A stretch of DNA of 64,000 nt, from the NCBI RefSeq assembly GCF_013343295.1, contig NZ_CP049074.1, forward strand, positions 1,221,501 through 1,285,500, given 5' to 3'. The position numbers and the translations under genes were made by a program. Under the pieces are notes generated by a model. That model made no database searches, was not told where the DNA came from, and saw only the letters and a program-made list of their open reading frames with translations. Below, one piece after another: positions 9,561-18,651 of the stretch (its first letter is position 1; each line of letters begins with the position of its first letter). The stretch is from Metallosphaera tengchongensis (lineage in GTDB: Archaea > Thermoproteota > Thermoprotei_A > Sulfolobales > Sulfolobaceae).

Positions 9561-10005
9561 CCCTTACCTAAGAAACTATGGGACTTTAGGGATAAAAAGC
9601 TTCATTCAGGGAGTTTTTATGCCCAAAATTAATTGAAAGGACATTGGTCTGCAAAATACGGATTAATCCTGTAAATAAATATCTATTACTAGTTAAAACT
9701 AGGTTTCCTAAACTTTTCCTGAAGGACATATGCTTGTCAAGAGAACTGTATGTTGAATAAGAATAAATAGTAGATCGTTAGTATATAACAGATTCCTCAT
9801 AATTTCCTCATAATTTAAACAGATGACTAAAACTACGTCTAAATATGTTTAAAGATTTGCTAGCTATTTGGAAGAAATTTATAATTATAATTACATTATT
9901 TGTTCTATGAGTTATACAAAGTTTAAATAATTTAATAACAAAGTTACACTAAGTTAACAAATTATAGAAATCTTTTTAAGGGGGGAATACTACAGAGAGA
10001 ACACC
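9561..10005. other. Divergent intergenic region, A/T-rich, with short direct repeats
   Basis: There is no gene-like frame in this 445-base stretch between the AAA ATPase (reverse) and the polyferredoxin (forward). It holds the ATPase promoter (9592-9602), an exact 11-base tandem repeat TTCCTCATAAT at 9793-9814, several scattered CAAAGTT/AAGTT motifs between 9914 and 9965, and a TTTTTAA box at about 9973-9979 that serves the forward genes. Confidence 0.5.
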
Positions 10006-10062
10006 ATGTTGTGTGTAAATATGTTTAATCATGTTAAAATACACATAAAAGTGGTGATATGA
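10006..10062 (+). CDS. Possible 18-codon leader peptide overlapping the polyferredoxin start
   Basis: ATG 10006 opens an 18-codon frame beginning MLCVNMFNH. Its TGA (10060-10062) overlaps the start of the polyferredoxin at ATG 10059 as ATGA. The TTTTTAA box near 9973-9979 predicts transcription starting about 10000-10006, so this would be the first, leaderless frame on the message. It may simply feed ribosomes to the next gene, or sense cysteine supply for an iron-sulfur protein. It could also be chance. Confidence 0.35.
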   Translation: MLCVNMFNHVKIHIKVVI

Positions 10063-11921
10063 TGCAGAAGATGGAGTACAAGGTTACGGAGAAGGTGAGG
10101 CGATATGAAAGAAAATTTAATTTTTATACTGCACTAGCTACAATCTTCACTGGAATATTTACATGGATTTCCGCTATTTTAAAGCAAGTTTTGATGATAG
10201 AGACAGGAATCCTTCTCTTCACGACCGCTTTAACTATCCTAGCGGTGAATCTTGTCGTGGACATAAAAGTTAAGTCCCACTCCAACTCTTGGGTATACGC
10301 TACTCCACCTAGGGAGATTTTAAAGTCGGCTGACAGGATAGGTAAGGAACTCTGTGAGCATAGACCCTCTCTCCTTGAAGGGAACAACCCCATAAGCAGA
10401 CTGGTGTCCAAGATCTTTAAGAAGAGTTGGGCACATTTTGCTATTATTCTCCCAAGTTTTGTCATTTTCTATGTCGTCATGGCTACAGGTCTAATAGGGT
10501 ATCAGAAGCTAGGTCCAGCGGGAATTTCTCTAGTTAATTTCGCGTCGGATATAAGTTGGCTCTTCTGGTTCCCCCTCCTATGGCTACTGACTTGGTTAGC
10601 AAATGGACGCGCCTGGTGCCAGACCTGTCCCTTCAGCGGGCAAGCGGAGTGGGTTCATAGGCTTCACCCTTGGAAGAAGATGAGCAAGAAACTAGGCCTC
10701 AATCTGAGGTGGCCCATCAAGTACAGTACCATCTTTTATTCAGCGGTAGGTTTCTCGGTTCTAACCTGGATGGAAGAATTCTATGGCATAGGGGGGCCTG
10801 GAGTTCCTGAGCTGACCTCTGTGGTGTTGATATATATAGGAGCGCTGGAGCTCTTCATAAGCTTGCTATTTCAGGATAGAACGTTCTGCAGGACAATCTG
10901 TCCACTCAGCGCCCCACTGGCTGTGACCACCACGATATCTCCATTGGGGACCTTTAGGGCTAAGAACCCGGAAGTATGCAAGGCTTGCACCACTAAGGAC
11001 TGTATGAGGGGCAATGAAAAGTATCACGGTTGCCCGTGGTTTGCCTCCCCAGGCAGCAAAGAGAACTCCCCGATGTGCGGTCTTGCCTCGGACTGCTATA
11101 AGGCTTGCCCACATGAGAACATAGACTGGCAGGTAAAGAGATTCCCATGGTTAAGCGACCTCTCCTCAGGGAAAAAGAGGTTTGACTTTGCGTTAACAGT
11201 TACGTTGCTTACTGGAGTTGTATTATTCCAATTCCTGAACGCCCTTCCAGTTTATTCCATGATCGACGGATTCCTGAATTCAGTGACTGGTTGGGCTAAC
11301 TTCGCCCAGTACCTTGTACCTGGTCTAGGAAAGTTTGGGTATTCCACTGACGGTTATCCCAACCCATTGGACTATTTCGCCATAAACTTGGTTCCTATAA
11401 TTGGAGTAATTTTGGCAGCCAAGTTTGAGGAAAGGAGAGGGGTGCCATTAAAGTGGGGGTTCACTACCATATCATATGCGCTGATCCCTGTGTTTGCAGC
11501 GTCAATCCTAGTGAGAAACCTGCCTAAGTTCCTAGGTGGTTCTCCCCTGATACTAAACGAGATATTAGATCCTACAGGTGCAGGAATGCACAACAGTGCG
11601 ATTTACTCTACCTTCTGGGGGTCATTCCTCCACTCCCTAGGCAACGATCCCCTCCACGCGTCTGCGGCCTGGTGGGTACTCCTGGTCATGGAGGCTGTGA
11701 TGGCTTTTGGGATCTACTTGGGAATAAGAGCGTCTAACATGCTTGCGGAGACTGACGGGGTTAGCAAATGGACGTACTATGCAGTGGTCCTTGGCTTTGG
11801 CGTAACCTTCATGTTGGTCACGTACTGGATGTCGTCTCCTGCGAATCCGGCCCTACCTTTCTATAATCCCTACCTAGGAAACGTGGTTTACAACCCGTTG
11901 CAGGCTTCTCCACCGTTCTGA
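10059..11921 (+). CDS. Membrane-bound polyferredoxin-like iron-sulfur protein (NapH/NosR-like), fox-like cluster
   Basis: The 620-residue product has about ten membrane helices around a cysteine-rich core. Cysteines fall at C187/C190 (CQTCP), C277/C281 (CRTICP), C307/C310/C315/C325 and C340/C346/C350 (ending CYKACPHEN). The first two pairs are the CxxCP and CxxxCP signatures of NapH/NosR/CcoG-like membrane ferredoxins; the rest could hold one or two more [4Fe-4S] clusters. It would carry electrons across or along the membrane, perhaps in the uphill branch from iron to NAD. ATG 10059 or 10062 follows GGTGAT. The ferredoxin-CBS gene begins nine bases later. Similar proteins occur in fox clusters (FoxW-type naming is used, not certain here). 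Confidence 0.85.
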   Translation: MMQKMEYKVTEKVRRYERKFNFYTALATIFTGIFTWISAILKQVLMIETGILLFTTALTILAVNLVVDIKVKSHSNSWVYATPPREILKSADRIGKELCEHRPSLLEGNNPISRLVSKIFKKSWAHFAIILPSFVIFYVVMATGLIGYQKLGPAGISLVNFASDISWLFWFPLLWLLTWLANGRAWCQTCPFSGQAEWVHRLHPWKKMSKKLGLNLRWPIKYSTIFYSAVGFSVLTWMEEFYGIGGPGVPELTSVVLIYIGALELFISLLFQDRTFCRTICPLSAPLAVTTTISPLGTFRAKNPEVCKACTTKDCMRGNEKYHGCPWFASPGSKENSPMCGLASDCYKACPHENIDWQVKRFPWLSDLSSGKKRFDFALTVTLLTGVVLFQFLNALPVYSMIDGFLNSVTGWANFAQYLVPGLGKFGYSTDGYPNPLDYFAINLVPIIGVILAAKFEERRGVPLKWGFTTISYALIPVFAASILVRNLPKFLGGSPLILNEILDPTGAGMHNSAIYSTFWGSFLHSLGNDPLHASAAWWVLLVMEAVMAFGIYLGIRASNMLAETDGVSKWTYYAVVLGFGVTFMLVTYWMSSPANPALPFYNPYLGNVVYNPLQASPPF

Positions 11922-11930
11922 GGTGATAGT

Positions 11931-12926
11931 ATGGAACCCATAGTCTTGATTGATGTTGACAGGTGCGTCGGTTGCTACATGTGCCAAAGGGCTTGCGCGC
12001 TAGCCCAATGCATAGAGATAAATGAGTTCACAAGATTTGCTGAGGTAGTCAGACCTGAGGACTGCACAGGTTGTATGGCTTGCGAAAGGGCTTGTCCATA
12101 CAACTGCATTGAGGTACTCAGTGAGGGAGTTGACGTTTCAGCAAGGGCTAAGGTAACGTTGTCGAGAGTGAGGCGGTACATGAATAAGAGGTTGAGGACT
12201 GTCTTCTCAACTACCACGGTTAAGGAGGGGGCCATGATTATGACCAAGGAGAACATAGGCTCACTGCTCATATGGTCGGATAAGCTCAAGATAGCTACAG
12301 AGACTGACATCCTGAACGCCTGGTACACGGGAAAGGAGAATGAGCTACTTGTAGCTTTCTCTCATGAGGCAGTTACGGTAGAGGGTAGAGCTACTGTACA
12401 AGAAGCACTGGAGGTCATGATAAAGAAGGGAATAGGCCATCTTCCAGTTCTGGAAAGAGGGAAACTGGTGGGAATGCTGTCCATAAGGGACGCATTGAGG
12501 GCGTCCTCTGTTACATCGCCAGTTAAGGACCAGGGAATATTTCCCATTAATCCAAACGGGAAGGTGAGGGAATTCGTCAAGACCTGTCCAGTACTCCAGA
12601 ATCCAACCAACGAAAAGGTCTTAGTCACACTCAGGGAGCACGGTCTAAAGGCCCTATTGGTTAGAGATAACGATAGGGTAGGTCTAATTTCCGTGAGAGA
12701 TCTGACCAAGGCCCTCGCCCTAGGAAGGTCGCTAAAGGATCACGCTGAGCCAAGGTGGGTTAAACCCATTTCTGCGGAGGAGTCGATCTCTAAGGCCATT
12801 GCTATTATGATGGAGCATAACATCAGGAACATGCCGGTGATAGACGGAGAAGAATTGAAAATTCTAAGCGTCAAGGAGATAGCTAAACATGCAATCTGGA
12901 TCACTGCCCCTGAGAGAGGGGCATAG
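11931..12926 (+). CDS. Dicluster ferredoxin fused to four CBS domains
   Basis: Residues 1-60 carry two [4Fe-4S] motifs: C12-x2-C15-x2-C18-x3-C22 and C45-x2-C48-x2-C51-x3-C55. Residues about 75-331 form two pairs of CBS modules, which usually bind adenine nucleotides. The whole reads as an electron carrier whose activity answers to ATP/AMP or NAD level. A GGTGAT ribosome site precedes ATG 11931, and the gene lies nine bases after the membrane polyferredoxin, so the two form an operon and probably a complex. Ferredoxin-CBS proteins are known members of fox clusters. The soluble domain is expected on the cytoplasmic side. Confidence 0.85.
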   Translation: MEPIVLIDVDRCVGCYMCQRACALAQCIEINEFTRFAEVVRPEDCTGCMACERACPYNCIEVLSEGVDVSARAKVTLSRVRRYMNKRLRTVFSTTTVKEGAMIMTKENIGSLLIWSDKLKIATETDILNAWYTGKENELLVAFSHEAVTVEGRATVQEALEVMIKKGIGHLPVLERGKLVGMLSIRDALRASSVTSPVKDQGIFPINPNGKVREFVKTCPVLQNPTNEKVLVTLREHGLKALLVRDNDRVGLISVRDLTKALALGRSLKDHAEPRWVKPISAEESISKAIAIMMEHNIRNMPVIDGEELKILSVKEIAKHAIWITAPERGA

Positions 12927-13487
12927 AAAAAGTAGACCTTTTAATTTTAAAGTTACTATATTTTAAACTTATCTAGAAAAATATTTTAAGATATAAAGTT
13001 TTCTCCGTTTACGGATATGACATCTCTATGTCCTTATTGACTGGAGAGTTTCCTGAAGTAACCCTAAAAACCTCCGAGCATCTTCCCGTTAAGCTAATCA
13101 AAAATCCATGATAAAGAGAACGCAAACCTCGCCCTTAGGGCGGGGAGGAGGTCAGATGAAGCTCAAATGTAGACAATCCGATGGAACAGGCCGTCCTTTA
13201 CGGACGTGCTCTTCGCGTTATGGACGTTCATACCTCCTCCAATGGCAGGTGAGATCTTAATCGTTACGCTAACCTTAAGTTATACTCGTCTTGAGATGAC
13301 CTCAAGAGTCCTCAACTATGCACTCCAACTGCTGGGATAACGTCTTTCAGTACAGGATTGTATCTTAGACAAGTTGAATGTTGATATGGAAGGTCCATGA
13401 ACTGGAAGGTAGGGAGAAAGTGCTGGGAGATGGAGGGATATTCCCTCACCCTTTAGGGTAGGGAAAGGATCCAGTGGCGGTATGTCT
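12927..13487. other. Intergenic region of 561 bases with IS debris and hairpins
   Basis: After the ferredoxin-CBS stop there is a T-rich tract, as expected for archaeal termination (CTTTTTAATTTT near 12937). The rest holds no sustained frame. It contains the IS-end-like element at 13110-13155, a small hairpin near 13190 and a near-perfect 25-base hairpin at 13441-13465 (TTCCCTCACCCT / AGGGTAGGGAA) just before the convergent regulator gene. Confidence 0.45.
13110..13155 (+). repeat. Left-end-like remnant of an IS200/IS605-family element with GC hairpin
   Basis: A motif that can be read GATAAAGAGAACGC followed by the hairpin CTCGCCCTTAGGGCGGGGAG and GAGGTCAG closely matches bases 59434-59478, directly upstream of a decayed tnpB. 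No tnpB frame follows here. The hairpin CCGTCC-TTTA-CGGACG lies just downstream at about 13190. This looks like an orphan transposon end. Confidence 0.5.
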
Positions 13488-13820
13488 TTAGGAGACTATT
13501 CCTGTCTGAAAACTCTCTTTGTCTTTGGATTCATATTCCTCCTCTATCATCATTCTGATAGCCTTCCTGAATAATTCGCTTCTTTTCACCTGGGCGGTCG
13601 TCAGGTATTTTTCTATTTTACTATCTAAATCGTCTGGAATCTTCAGTGTCAGAATAGTTAACTCAGAAGAGCTAATCAAATCGTCTATAGGAATGTTCTC
13701 GTCGATGATTCTTTCAACTCTTTTCCTTATTTCCGAGGAAAGAGATGTTTTCCTCCTCCTCACTATTTCCCACGCCTGCTCAGCCAGACTTTTTTCAACC
13801 TTAAATGACCTTACCTTCAT
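13488..13820 (-). CDS. Ribbon-helix-helix regulator with two RHH units in one chain
   Basis: The 110-residue product looks like two ribbon-helix-helix DNA-binding units in series. Unit one (about 2-40) has strand RSFKVE, helix SLAEQAWEIVRRR and helix SLSSEIRKRVERII. Unit two (about 55-95) has strand ILTLKIP, helix DDLDSKIEKYL and helix KRSELFRKAIRMMIEEE. The second is a clear CopG/Arc-type match; the first is weaker. A single chain could then form a pseudo-dimer on DNA. It has no toxin-like partner next to it. It lies between IS debris and the acetamidase gene, and its target is unknown. Confidence 0.7.
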   Translation of the reverse strand: MKVRSFKVEKSLAEQAWEIVRRRKTSLSSEIRKRVERIIDENIPIDDLISSSELTILTLKIPDDLDSKIEKYLTTAQVKRSELFRKAIRMMIEEEYESKDKESFQTGIVS

Positions 13821-14057
13821 TCAGGAAAGTTTTAGTTTTGTAGATAATAAATTTTTGTTTAATTATACAAAGCAAGTTGATATCTTTGAATATTTCTAAG
13901 TATAATTCAAAAAACATATTTGTGTAAAATCTCCATACACGTTAGGGTAAGTCTCTTACTTTGTCCTCCTTCTATTTATCATATTAGTTATAAAATTTTA
14001 CATAAAAACAAGATTCCGTAAGGGGGATGTTATCCAAAAAGCTGAATAACGCACCGA

Positions 14058-15026
14058 TTAGAAGATGCTTAGTTTCCCCCTAAAGTCTTCAGGGAAAATA
14101 TCCTTAGGGAGATATGCCGTTACTATCCAATTTGGCACATCTACGACTTGACTTACCTTCAGATCCACCGCTACGCTGGCCAGCATATATGCTTCCACCG
14201 GGCTCATGAAGCGGGATAAGATCGAGATAATCCCTTTCACTGCTTTTTTGCCTGCCTCCCAAAGGTTATGGTCAATTCCTGGATAGGCGAGATATTCCCT
14301 ATAGTCCGTCTCTTTCACGGAAGGACTCTCAAAGATAGGTTGTTGAAGCCCTTTACCCTTGTGTAGCGTTACTCTCAGGGTTACGTCTATTGGTGCCTCT
14401 ATGGCAGTCCCGCAGACTTCCCCATCTCCCTGAGCCAAATGTGTATCACCTAAAGAAAGGAGTGCTCCCTTAACGAAAACCGGAAGGTAAAGCCTGGACC
14501 CCTTTCCCAAGTGTTTAATGTCCATATTTCCTCCATTTTCCCTTGGAGGTATTGTACTGAACTTACCCGGTGAGGGTAATGCAGTGCCGATGACACCCGG
14601 AAAGGGATAAAGCGGTATCTTAACCGAGGTCACATCTCCAAACTTAGCCTCAGCGTACTCTCTCACTTTCCATATTTTTAAAGCGGGACCGGCTAGGTCT
14701 ATCGGCGTTGTATACTGGTCGTTAGCTAAAAACCCAAAACCTGGTAGCACGCCGGTCCAACCCCACCCCTTATGTTGGAGATCTAAGAACTCGATTTCTA
14801 ACGCGTCGCCTGGTTCCGCATTTTGGATCTCGATAGGTCCTGTAAGGGGGTGGATTCTTGAGAAGTCCAACTTTAGTAAATCTGAGGCTGTGGAACTAGG
14901 AGTAACCTGGCCGTCCGAAGCTTCCTTAGATTCAACCTTAATGACATCTCCTGACTTAATTGAGAAAACTGGTGGGAGAGAGTTGTCCCATTTGTTATGG
15001 GACAGCCTTGAATGGATTGTATACAT
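14058..15026 (-). CDS. Acetamidase/formamidase family amidohydrolase
   Basis: The 322-residue product belongs to the FmdA/AmdA family, which hydrolyses formamide or short amides to ammonia and the acid. Family hallmarks are seen: the N-terminal HNKWD segment, the conserved GPIEIQNAEPGDALEIEF stretch, and a central GDTHLAQGDGEVCGTAIE region that carries active-site residues. Length is normal for the family. ATG 15026 is chosen over 15044 because a TTTTATTT box at about 15049-15056 places the transcript start close to 15026. It probably supplies nitrogen and stands alone, with no transporter beside it. Confidence 0.85.
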   Translation of the reverse strand: MYTIHSRLSHNKWDNSLPPVFSIKSGDVIKVESKEASDGQVTPSSTASDLLKLDFSRIHPLTGPIEIQNAEPGDALEIEFLDLQHKGWGWTGVLPGFGFLANDQYTTPIDLAGPALKIWKVREYAEAKFGDVTSVKIPLYPFPGVIGTALPSPGKFSTIPPRENGGNMDIKHLGKGSRLYLPVFVKGALLSLGDTHLAQGDGEVCGTAIEAPIDVTLRVTLHKGKGLQQPIFESPSVKETDYREYLAYPGIDHNLWEAGKKAVKGIISILSRFMSPVEAYMLASVAVDLKVSQVVDVPNWIVTAYLPKDIFPEDFRGKLSIF

Positions 15027-15217
15027 GATGATAAGAAGAATCACAGGGAAATAAAATCTAGGTTATCCTCGTCCTCCGACAACGTGATTACATCAGTCAA
15101 GTCTCACCTCGTCTCGCCCTATAGGGCAAGACTTACCTAGCTATGCAATGGGATACTACGGAGCAATTCAACGGAAACGTAGCTCTTCTGTTACGTTAGG
15201 AAGTTAGACTCTATCTC
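15027..15217. other. Upstream remnant of the decayed tnpB, including a 22-base palindrome
   Basis: A near-perfect hairpin GTCTCGCCCTA / TAGGGCAAGAC lies at 15111-15132. Bases about 15160-15217 can be read, with frame breaks, as sequence preceding the C-terminal tnpB fragment. No intact gene is present. Confidence 0.4.
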
Positions 15218-15481
15218 ATGCAGTACCGCAGACTACAGTACTGGATTGGATGGCAAGCTAAAAAGCGCGGTCTCAAGGTAATCTACGTCGACCCACACTT
15301 CTCCTTCACCTCATGGCCTAAGTGCGGGAATAAGATGGAAGAAACAGGACATAGGTACCTCAGTTGCCCTTGCGGTTATGAGATCGATCATGACTTCATC
15401 GCAGTCATGAACCTTTATGGGAGGCGTTGTCTGAGCCTCTCGACTGCCCCTCAAATGAGAGATGTAAATCCGAATCGATAA
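15218..15481 (+). pseudogene. tnpB: C-terminal fragment of tnpB (IS200/IS605 OrfB), family A
   Basis: These 87 codons match the TnpB C-terminus: [18 protein letters not shown], a zinc-ribbon region and the tail [13 protein letters not shown] found in Sulfolobus copies. The usual first zinc cysteine pair CPKC reads WPKC, so one ligand is lost. The RuvC-type aspartate region reads YEIDHDFIA, with the aspartate kept. The N-terminal three quarters are absent, so the element is dead. A GAGGAGGAAGTCAG end-like sequence follows at 15500-15517. Confidence 0.85.
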
Positions 15482-15595
15482 GGGGAACCCTTGCTTTTAA
15501 GGTGAGGAGGAAGTCAGAGATTATTTAACAAGTTAGAAGGACATTCGGGCTAGGTTAATTTAAGCCCGTCTAAAATACCAAAAACCGATCGTCTC

Positions 15596-16006
15596 TTAAG
15601 AAACTACGGTGCTAATCTCGGATCCTTGTAATATGACTTGTCCGAGTAGCTCCTCAAGAGGACGCGTGTTTTCGGTGTCGACTACCACGTCAGACGGGGA
15701 GAACACCTCAAAATAACGCCATTGCCTCAAACTCTTGAACTTGACAGCTATAAGCGCGTGACCCTCTAGAGGAAACATGGAGACGAACCTTAAGATCTTG
15801 TCTAACTGGATTGATCTTACCTTAACCTTCCTCTCCCAGGTACTCTTAACCTCTATTGACAGAAGTACACTACCCCTCACTGCAAACACGTCTGGCAAAG
15901 GGTTCCCAGAAGAATTTGAAGTCGGTATCCTCACCGAGTTGTATCCAGCGTTTCTTAGGATGGATACCAACTCTCTCTCAGCGTTCCTACCTACATCCTT
16001 ATTCAT
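15596..16006 (-). CDS. hje: Holliday junction endonuclease Hje
   Basis: This 136-residue archaeal resolvase cuts four-way DNA junctions. The start MNKDVGRNAERELVSIL, followed by VRIPTSNSSGNPLPD, matches Hje of Sulfolobus closely. Catalytic residues of the fold are present: Glu in AERE, Asp in PLPD, and Glu-x-Lys in SIEVKS. ATG 16006 is chosen from that alignment; the frame extends 17 codons further but into the preceding permease gene. It follows the ABC permease by 43 bases on the same strand, though a functional link is unlikely. Hje differs from the housekeeping Hjc, which should be elsewhere in the genome. Confidence 0.9.
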   Translation of the reverse strand: MNKDVGRNAERELVSILRNAGYNSVRIPTSNSSGNPLPDVFAVRGSVLLSIEVKSTWERKVKVRSIQLDKILRFVSMFPLEGHALIAVKFKSLRQWRYFEVFSPSDVVVDTENTRPLEELLGQVILQGSEISTVVS

Positions 16007-16049
16007 GAGTAAATCTGAGTGCGGAATAGCAAATAAGGGAGAGGGCACT

Positions 16050-17699
16050 TCACACAAACTTCACACCGCTCCGCTGATCCTCCCTCAATATCCTGTCCAC
16101 CGTTACGAGGGTTATTATCATCACTGGGAGGGCTGCTACCAAGGCTGAGGAGGCGAGAAGTCCCCAGTTCAACGACTGATCTCCTATAGCGTCTAAAGCG
16201 TAGACCGTGATTGTGAGAGCTCCCTCAGGAGGAAACCCCATGTTGAAGGGGGTATTGGCGAATATTAGAGGATAGAAGAGCAGGTGCCAGTTAAAGACAA
16301 AGGAAAGGAGAAATACCGTGAAGAGGGTCCCCTTAGAGAGGGGGAAAACTATCCTAGTGAGCTTTCTTCTTATGCCAAAGACCTGCGCTGCATCCTCGTA
16401 TGCCCTTGGGAAGTCCAGATAGTAATTGTAAAATATCCAAGTAGCGAAGGTCGCCGTGAATATTGGGGTGGATAGGATCAGGGCCCACCAGGTGTTAATT
16501 AATTTTATTGAGGAAAAAAGAATGTATAGAGGAATTATAAACGATGCTGCAGGTAAAGAATAAAGGTAAATCGAGAGAAACAAAATCCAACTCATACCTT
16601 TCCTAGCAGACTCATAGGACGCAGGTAATGAGAGTAAAACTGTCATGATAGAGGCTGATATACCTACGACCGCGCTCGTCACCAGATAAGGCACCGACCC
16701 AGAGAGTGCAGACACGAAGTAATTGGCAGTAAGGCCCGTGGGGAATAGAATTGGTGGGGAGTGGAAATCTAGACTTGCGTTTCTGAAGGCCACCAGGAGC
16801 ATCCAATAAACGGGGAAGTCTAAAAGGAATATTACAACTCCTGTTAAGCCCAACACTAATGCCTTGAAGGCTTTGTCATGGATCTTTATCTCGAAGGACG
16901 GGAGGTACTTTTTCCTCCTGGACCTGAACAGGAATATCAATGTCAATGACGGGAGAGTAGCCATTAACCCTAGTATTGCAGCTACAACTTCTCCTCCAGA
17001 GAAGTTCCCGCTCAGGAAAATTTCATCGAACACTAAGAGGGGTAGCGTTGTGGAGGAATACCCAGGGCCCCCCTGTGTCATTACGTAAGGAAGGTCGAAG
17101 TTCCCCATGGCTAGGACAAATTGGAGTAGAAACGAGATCCAAAACGCCTTTCCCACCATCGGTATGGCTATCTTACTGTAGTATTGAGATAGGGATAAGC
17201 CATCCATTAGGGAAGCCTCCTTTATCTCCTTACCAATGGACTTCAGGGAAGAGACTATGACTAAAAAGGAGACGGGGATGGATGACCAAACGCTCACTCC
17301 GGTAACAGCCCAAATGGAAGTACTGCTCAAGTAAAGCGGGTCAAAGGGGACGTGGAACAAGTAGGAGAACCAGCCGTACTTGCCGTAGAGGCTAATGGTC
17401 CATATCAGGGCTGAGGAAGTGAAGGGTATGGTGTAAGGTAACATAACCAGAAGGGAGGTAAATCTTGACCCCTTCCTCATTATATCAACGGAGACACCTA
17501 AAAGTAAACCTATGAGTGACGAGAGTAGGGCCGTAAAAATAGCGAAAATCAGGGTATTGACTATTATTTCATATACCGGAATTAACCTAAAAATAGAGAA
17601 CGCAGTCTTAAGGTTGACCCCCAGGAGGAAGAATGCGCCGAAAAAGGGAATAACTCCAAATAGCGTAACGTAAGTCAAGTATGGGAGATTGTACTTCAT
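16050..17699 (-). CDS. Fused ABC transporter permease (two MalF/MalG-like halves in one chain)
   Basis: The 549-residue product has about 12 membrane helices and two copies of the EAA loop that docks on the ATPase: EASLMDGLSLSQYYSKIAIP in the first half and EDAAQVFGIRRKLTRIVFP in the second. Carbohydrate importers normally encode these halves as separate proteins, so this is a gene fusion. ATG 17699 overlaps the stop of the ATPase gene as ATGA; a TTG three codons upstream is less likely. It is the last transport gene of a binding protein-ATPase-permease operon. Confidence 0.85.
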   Translation of the reverse strand: MKYNLPYLTYVTLFGVIPFFGAFFLLGVNLKTAFSIFRLIPVYEIIVNTLIFAIFTALLSSLIGLLLGVSVDIMRKGSRFTSLLVMLPYTIPFTSSALIWTISLYGKYGWFSYLFHVPFDPLYLSSTSIWAVTGVSVWSSIPVSFLVIVSSLKSIGKEIKEASLMDGLSLSQYYSKIAIPMVGKAFWISFLLQFVLAMGNFDLPYVMTQGGPGYSSTTLPLLVFDEIFLSGNFSGGEVVAAILGLMATLPSLTLIFLFRSRRKKYLPSFEIKIHDKAFKALVLGLTGVVIFLLDFPVYWMLLVAFRNASLDFHSPPILFPTGLTANYFVSALSGSVPYLVTSAVVGISASIMTVLLSLPASYESARKGMSWILFLSIYLYSLPAASFIIPLYILFSSIKLINTWWALILSTPIFTATFATWIFYNYYLDFPRAYEDAAQVFGIRRKLTRIVFPLSKGTLFTVFLLSFVFNWHLLFYPLIFANTPFNMGFPPEGALTITVYALDAIGDQSLNWGLLASSALVAALPVMIITLVTVDRILREDQRSGVKFV

Positions 17700-18649
17700 G
17701 AGTTCCAAGGCCCCGAAATTTTTTTGAATTTGAACCTAATTTCTTGCCCAATTTTTAATCTCTTGTGGTGGAAGGCCCTTATCTCCTCGTCGGCGAAGTA
17801 GACGTAAACGAGGTATCTGTCACCCCAGAATTCCACATCAGTAATTTGACCCTTTAGATCACCATCTCCTATTTCCACGTCCTCTGGTCTTACCCCTATC
17901 TTACCCTCAAGACCTACGATCTTGCCGTCTATTATGGATGTGGGTGGATTCCCGAAAAATGAGGCCACGAATTCGCTCTCAGCGTTAGAGTAAACCTCTT
18001 CTGGAGTTCCGACCTGGATTATTTTCCCGTTGTTCATGACGGCAACCCTGTCTGCTAAGGCCATGGCCTCGATCTGGTCGTGGGTCACGTAAAGTGTAGT
18101 CACGTTATTCTCCCTCTGCACTTCTCTGATTAACTTCCTAGCGGAAATCCTCTGAATGGCGTCGAGGTTGGAAAGAGGCTCATCCATAAGGAAGACCCTA
18201 GGTCTCTTTATCAATGCCCTAGCTAGGGCAGCTCTTTGTTGTTGTCCCCCTGACAGCTCTGAAGGGTACCTCCCCAATAAGGCATCTATCTTTAGTCTAC
18301 TAGACAGTTCCTCAACTCTTCTTAGAATTTCCCTCTTGTCTAACTGATTTTCCACAGGCATAACTATGTTCTCTAACACGGTCTTGTGAGGATAAAGGGC
18401 GTAATTTTGGAACACCATTGCCACCTCCCTTTTATGGGGAGGCACCTCCGTAACGTCCCTTCCTTCCAACAGTATGTTCCCTGAGTCTACCCTTTCAAGT
18501 CCTGCTACAGCTCTCAACAGGGTAGTCTTACCTGATCCAGATGGTCCTAAGATCACAAAAAATTCTCCCTTTTCTATTTTCAGGTTTATCTGGTCCAGGG
18601 CTTTCAACTTATCATACTGCTTGGTAACTGATCTGAGCTCTACGCTCAA
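17696..18649 (-). CDS. ABC transporter ATP-binding protein, MalK/CUT1-like
   Basis: The 317-residue ATPase has Walker A (GPSGSGKTT), Q-loop (VFQNYALYP), signature LSGGQQQR, Walker B (VFLMDEP) and the switch histidine (YVTHDQ). The C-terminal TOBE region holds VRPEDVEIG, as in MalK-type subunits of sugar importers. The start is probably TTG 18649, directly after the TGA of the binding-protein gene (GCCTGAGC-TTG); a longer frame from ATG 18688 would overlap that gene by 37 bases. It energises import of the solute captured by the upstream binding protein. Confidence 0.9.
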   Translation of the reverse strand: MSVELRSVTKQYDKLKALDQINLKIEKGEFFVILGPSGSGKTTLLRAVAGLERVDSGNILLEGRDVTEVPPHKREVAMVFQNYALYPHKTVLENIVMPVENQLDKREILRRVEELSSRLKIDALLGRYPSELSGGQQQRAALARALIKRPRVFLMDEPLSNLDAIQRISARKLIREVQRENNVTTLYVTHDQIEAMALADRVAVMNNGKIIQVGTPEEVYSNAESEFVASFFGNPPTSIIDGKIVGLEGKIGVRPEDVEIGDGDLKGQITDVEFWGDRYLVYVYFADEEIRAFHHKRLKIGQEIRFKFKKISGPWNS

Positions 18650-18651
18650 GC

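Noticed and set aside
12990-13040. Possible C/D box RNA after the ferredoxin-CBS gene
   Set aside because: Only weak look-alikes of the C and D boxes are seen; no paired guide arrangement.
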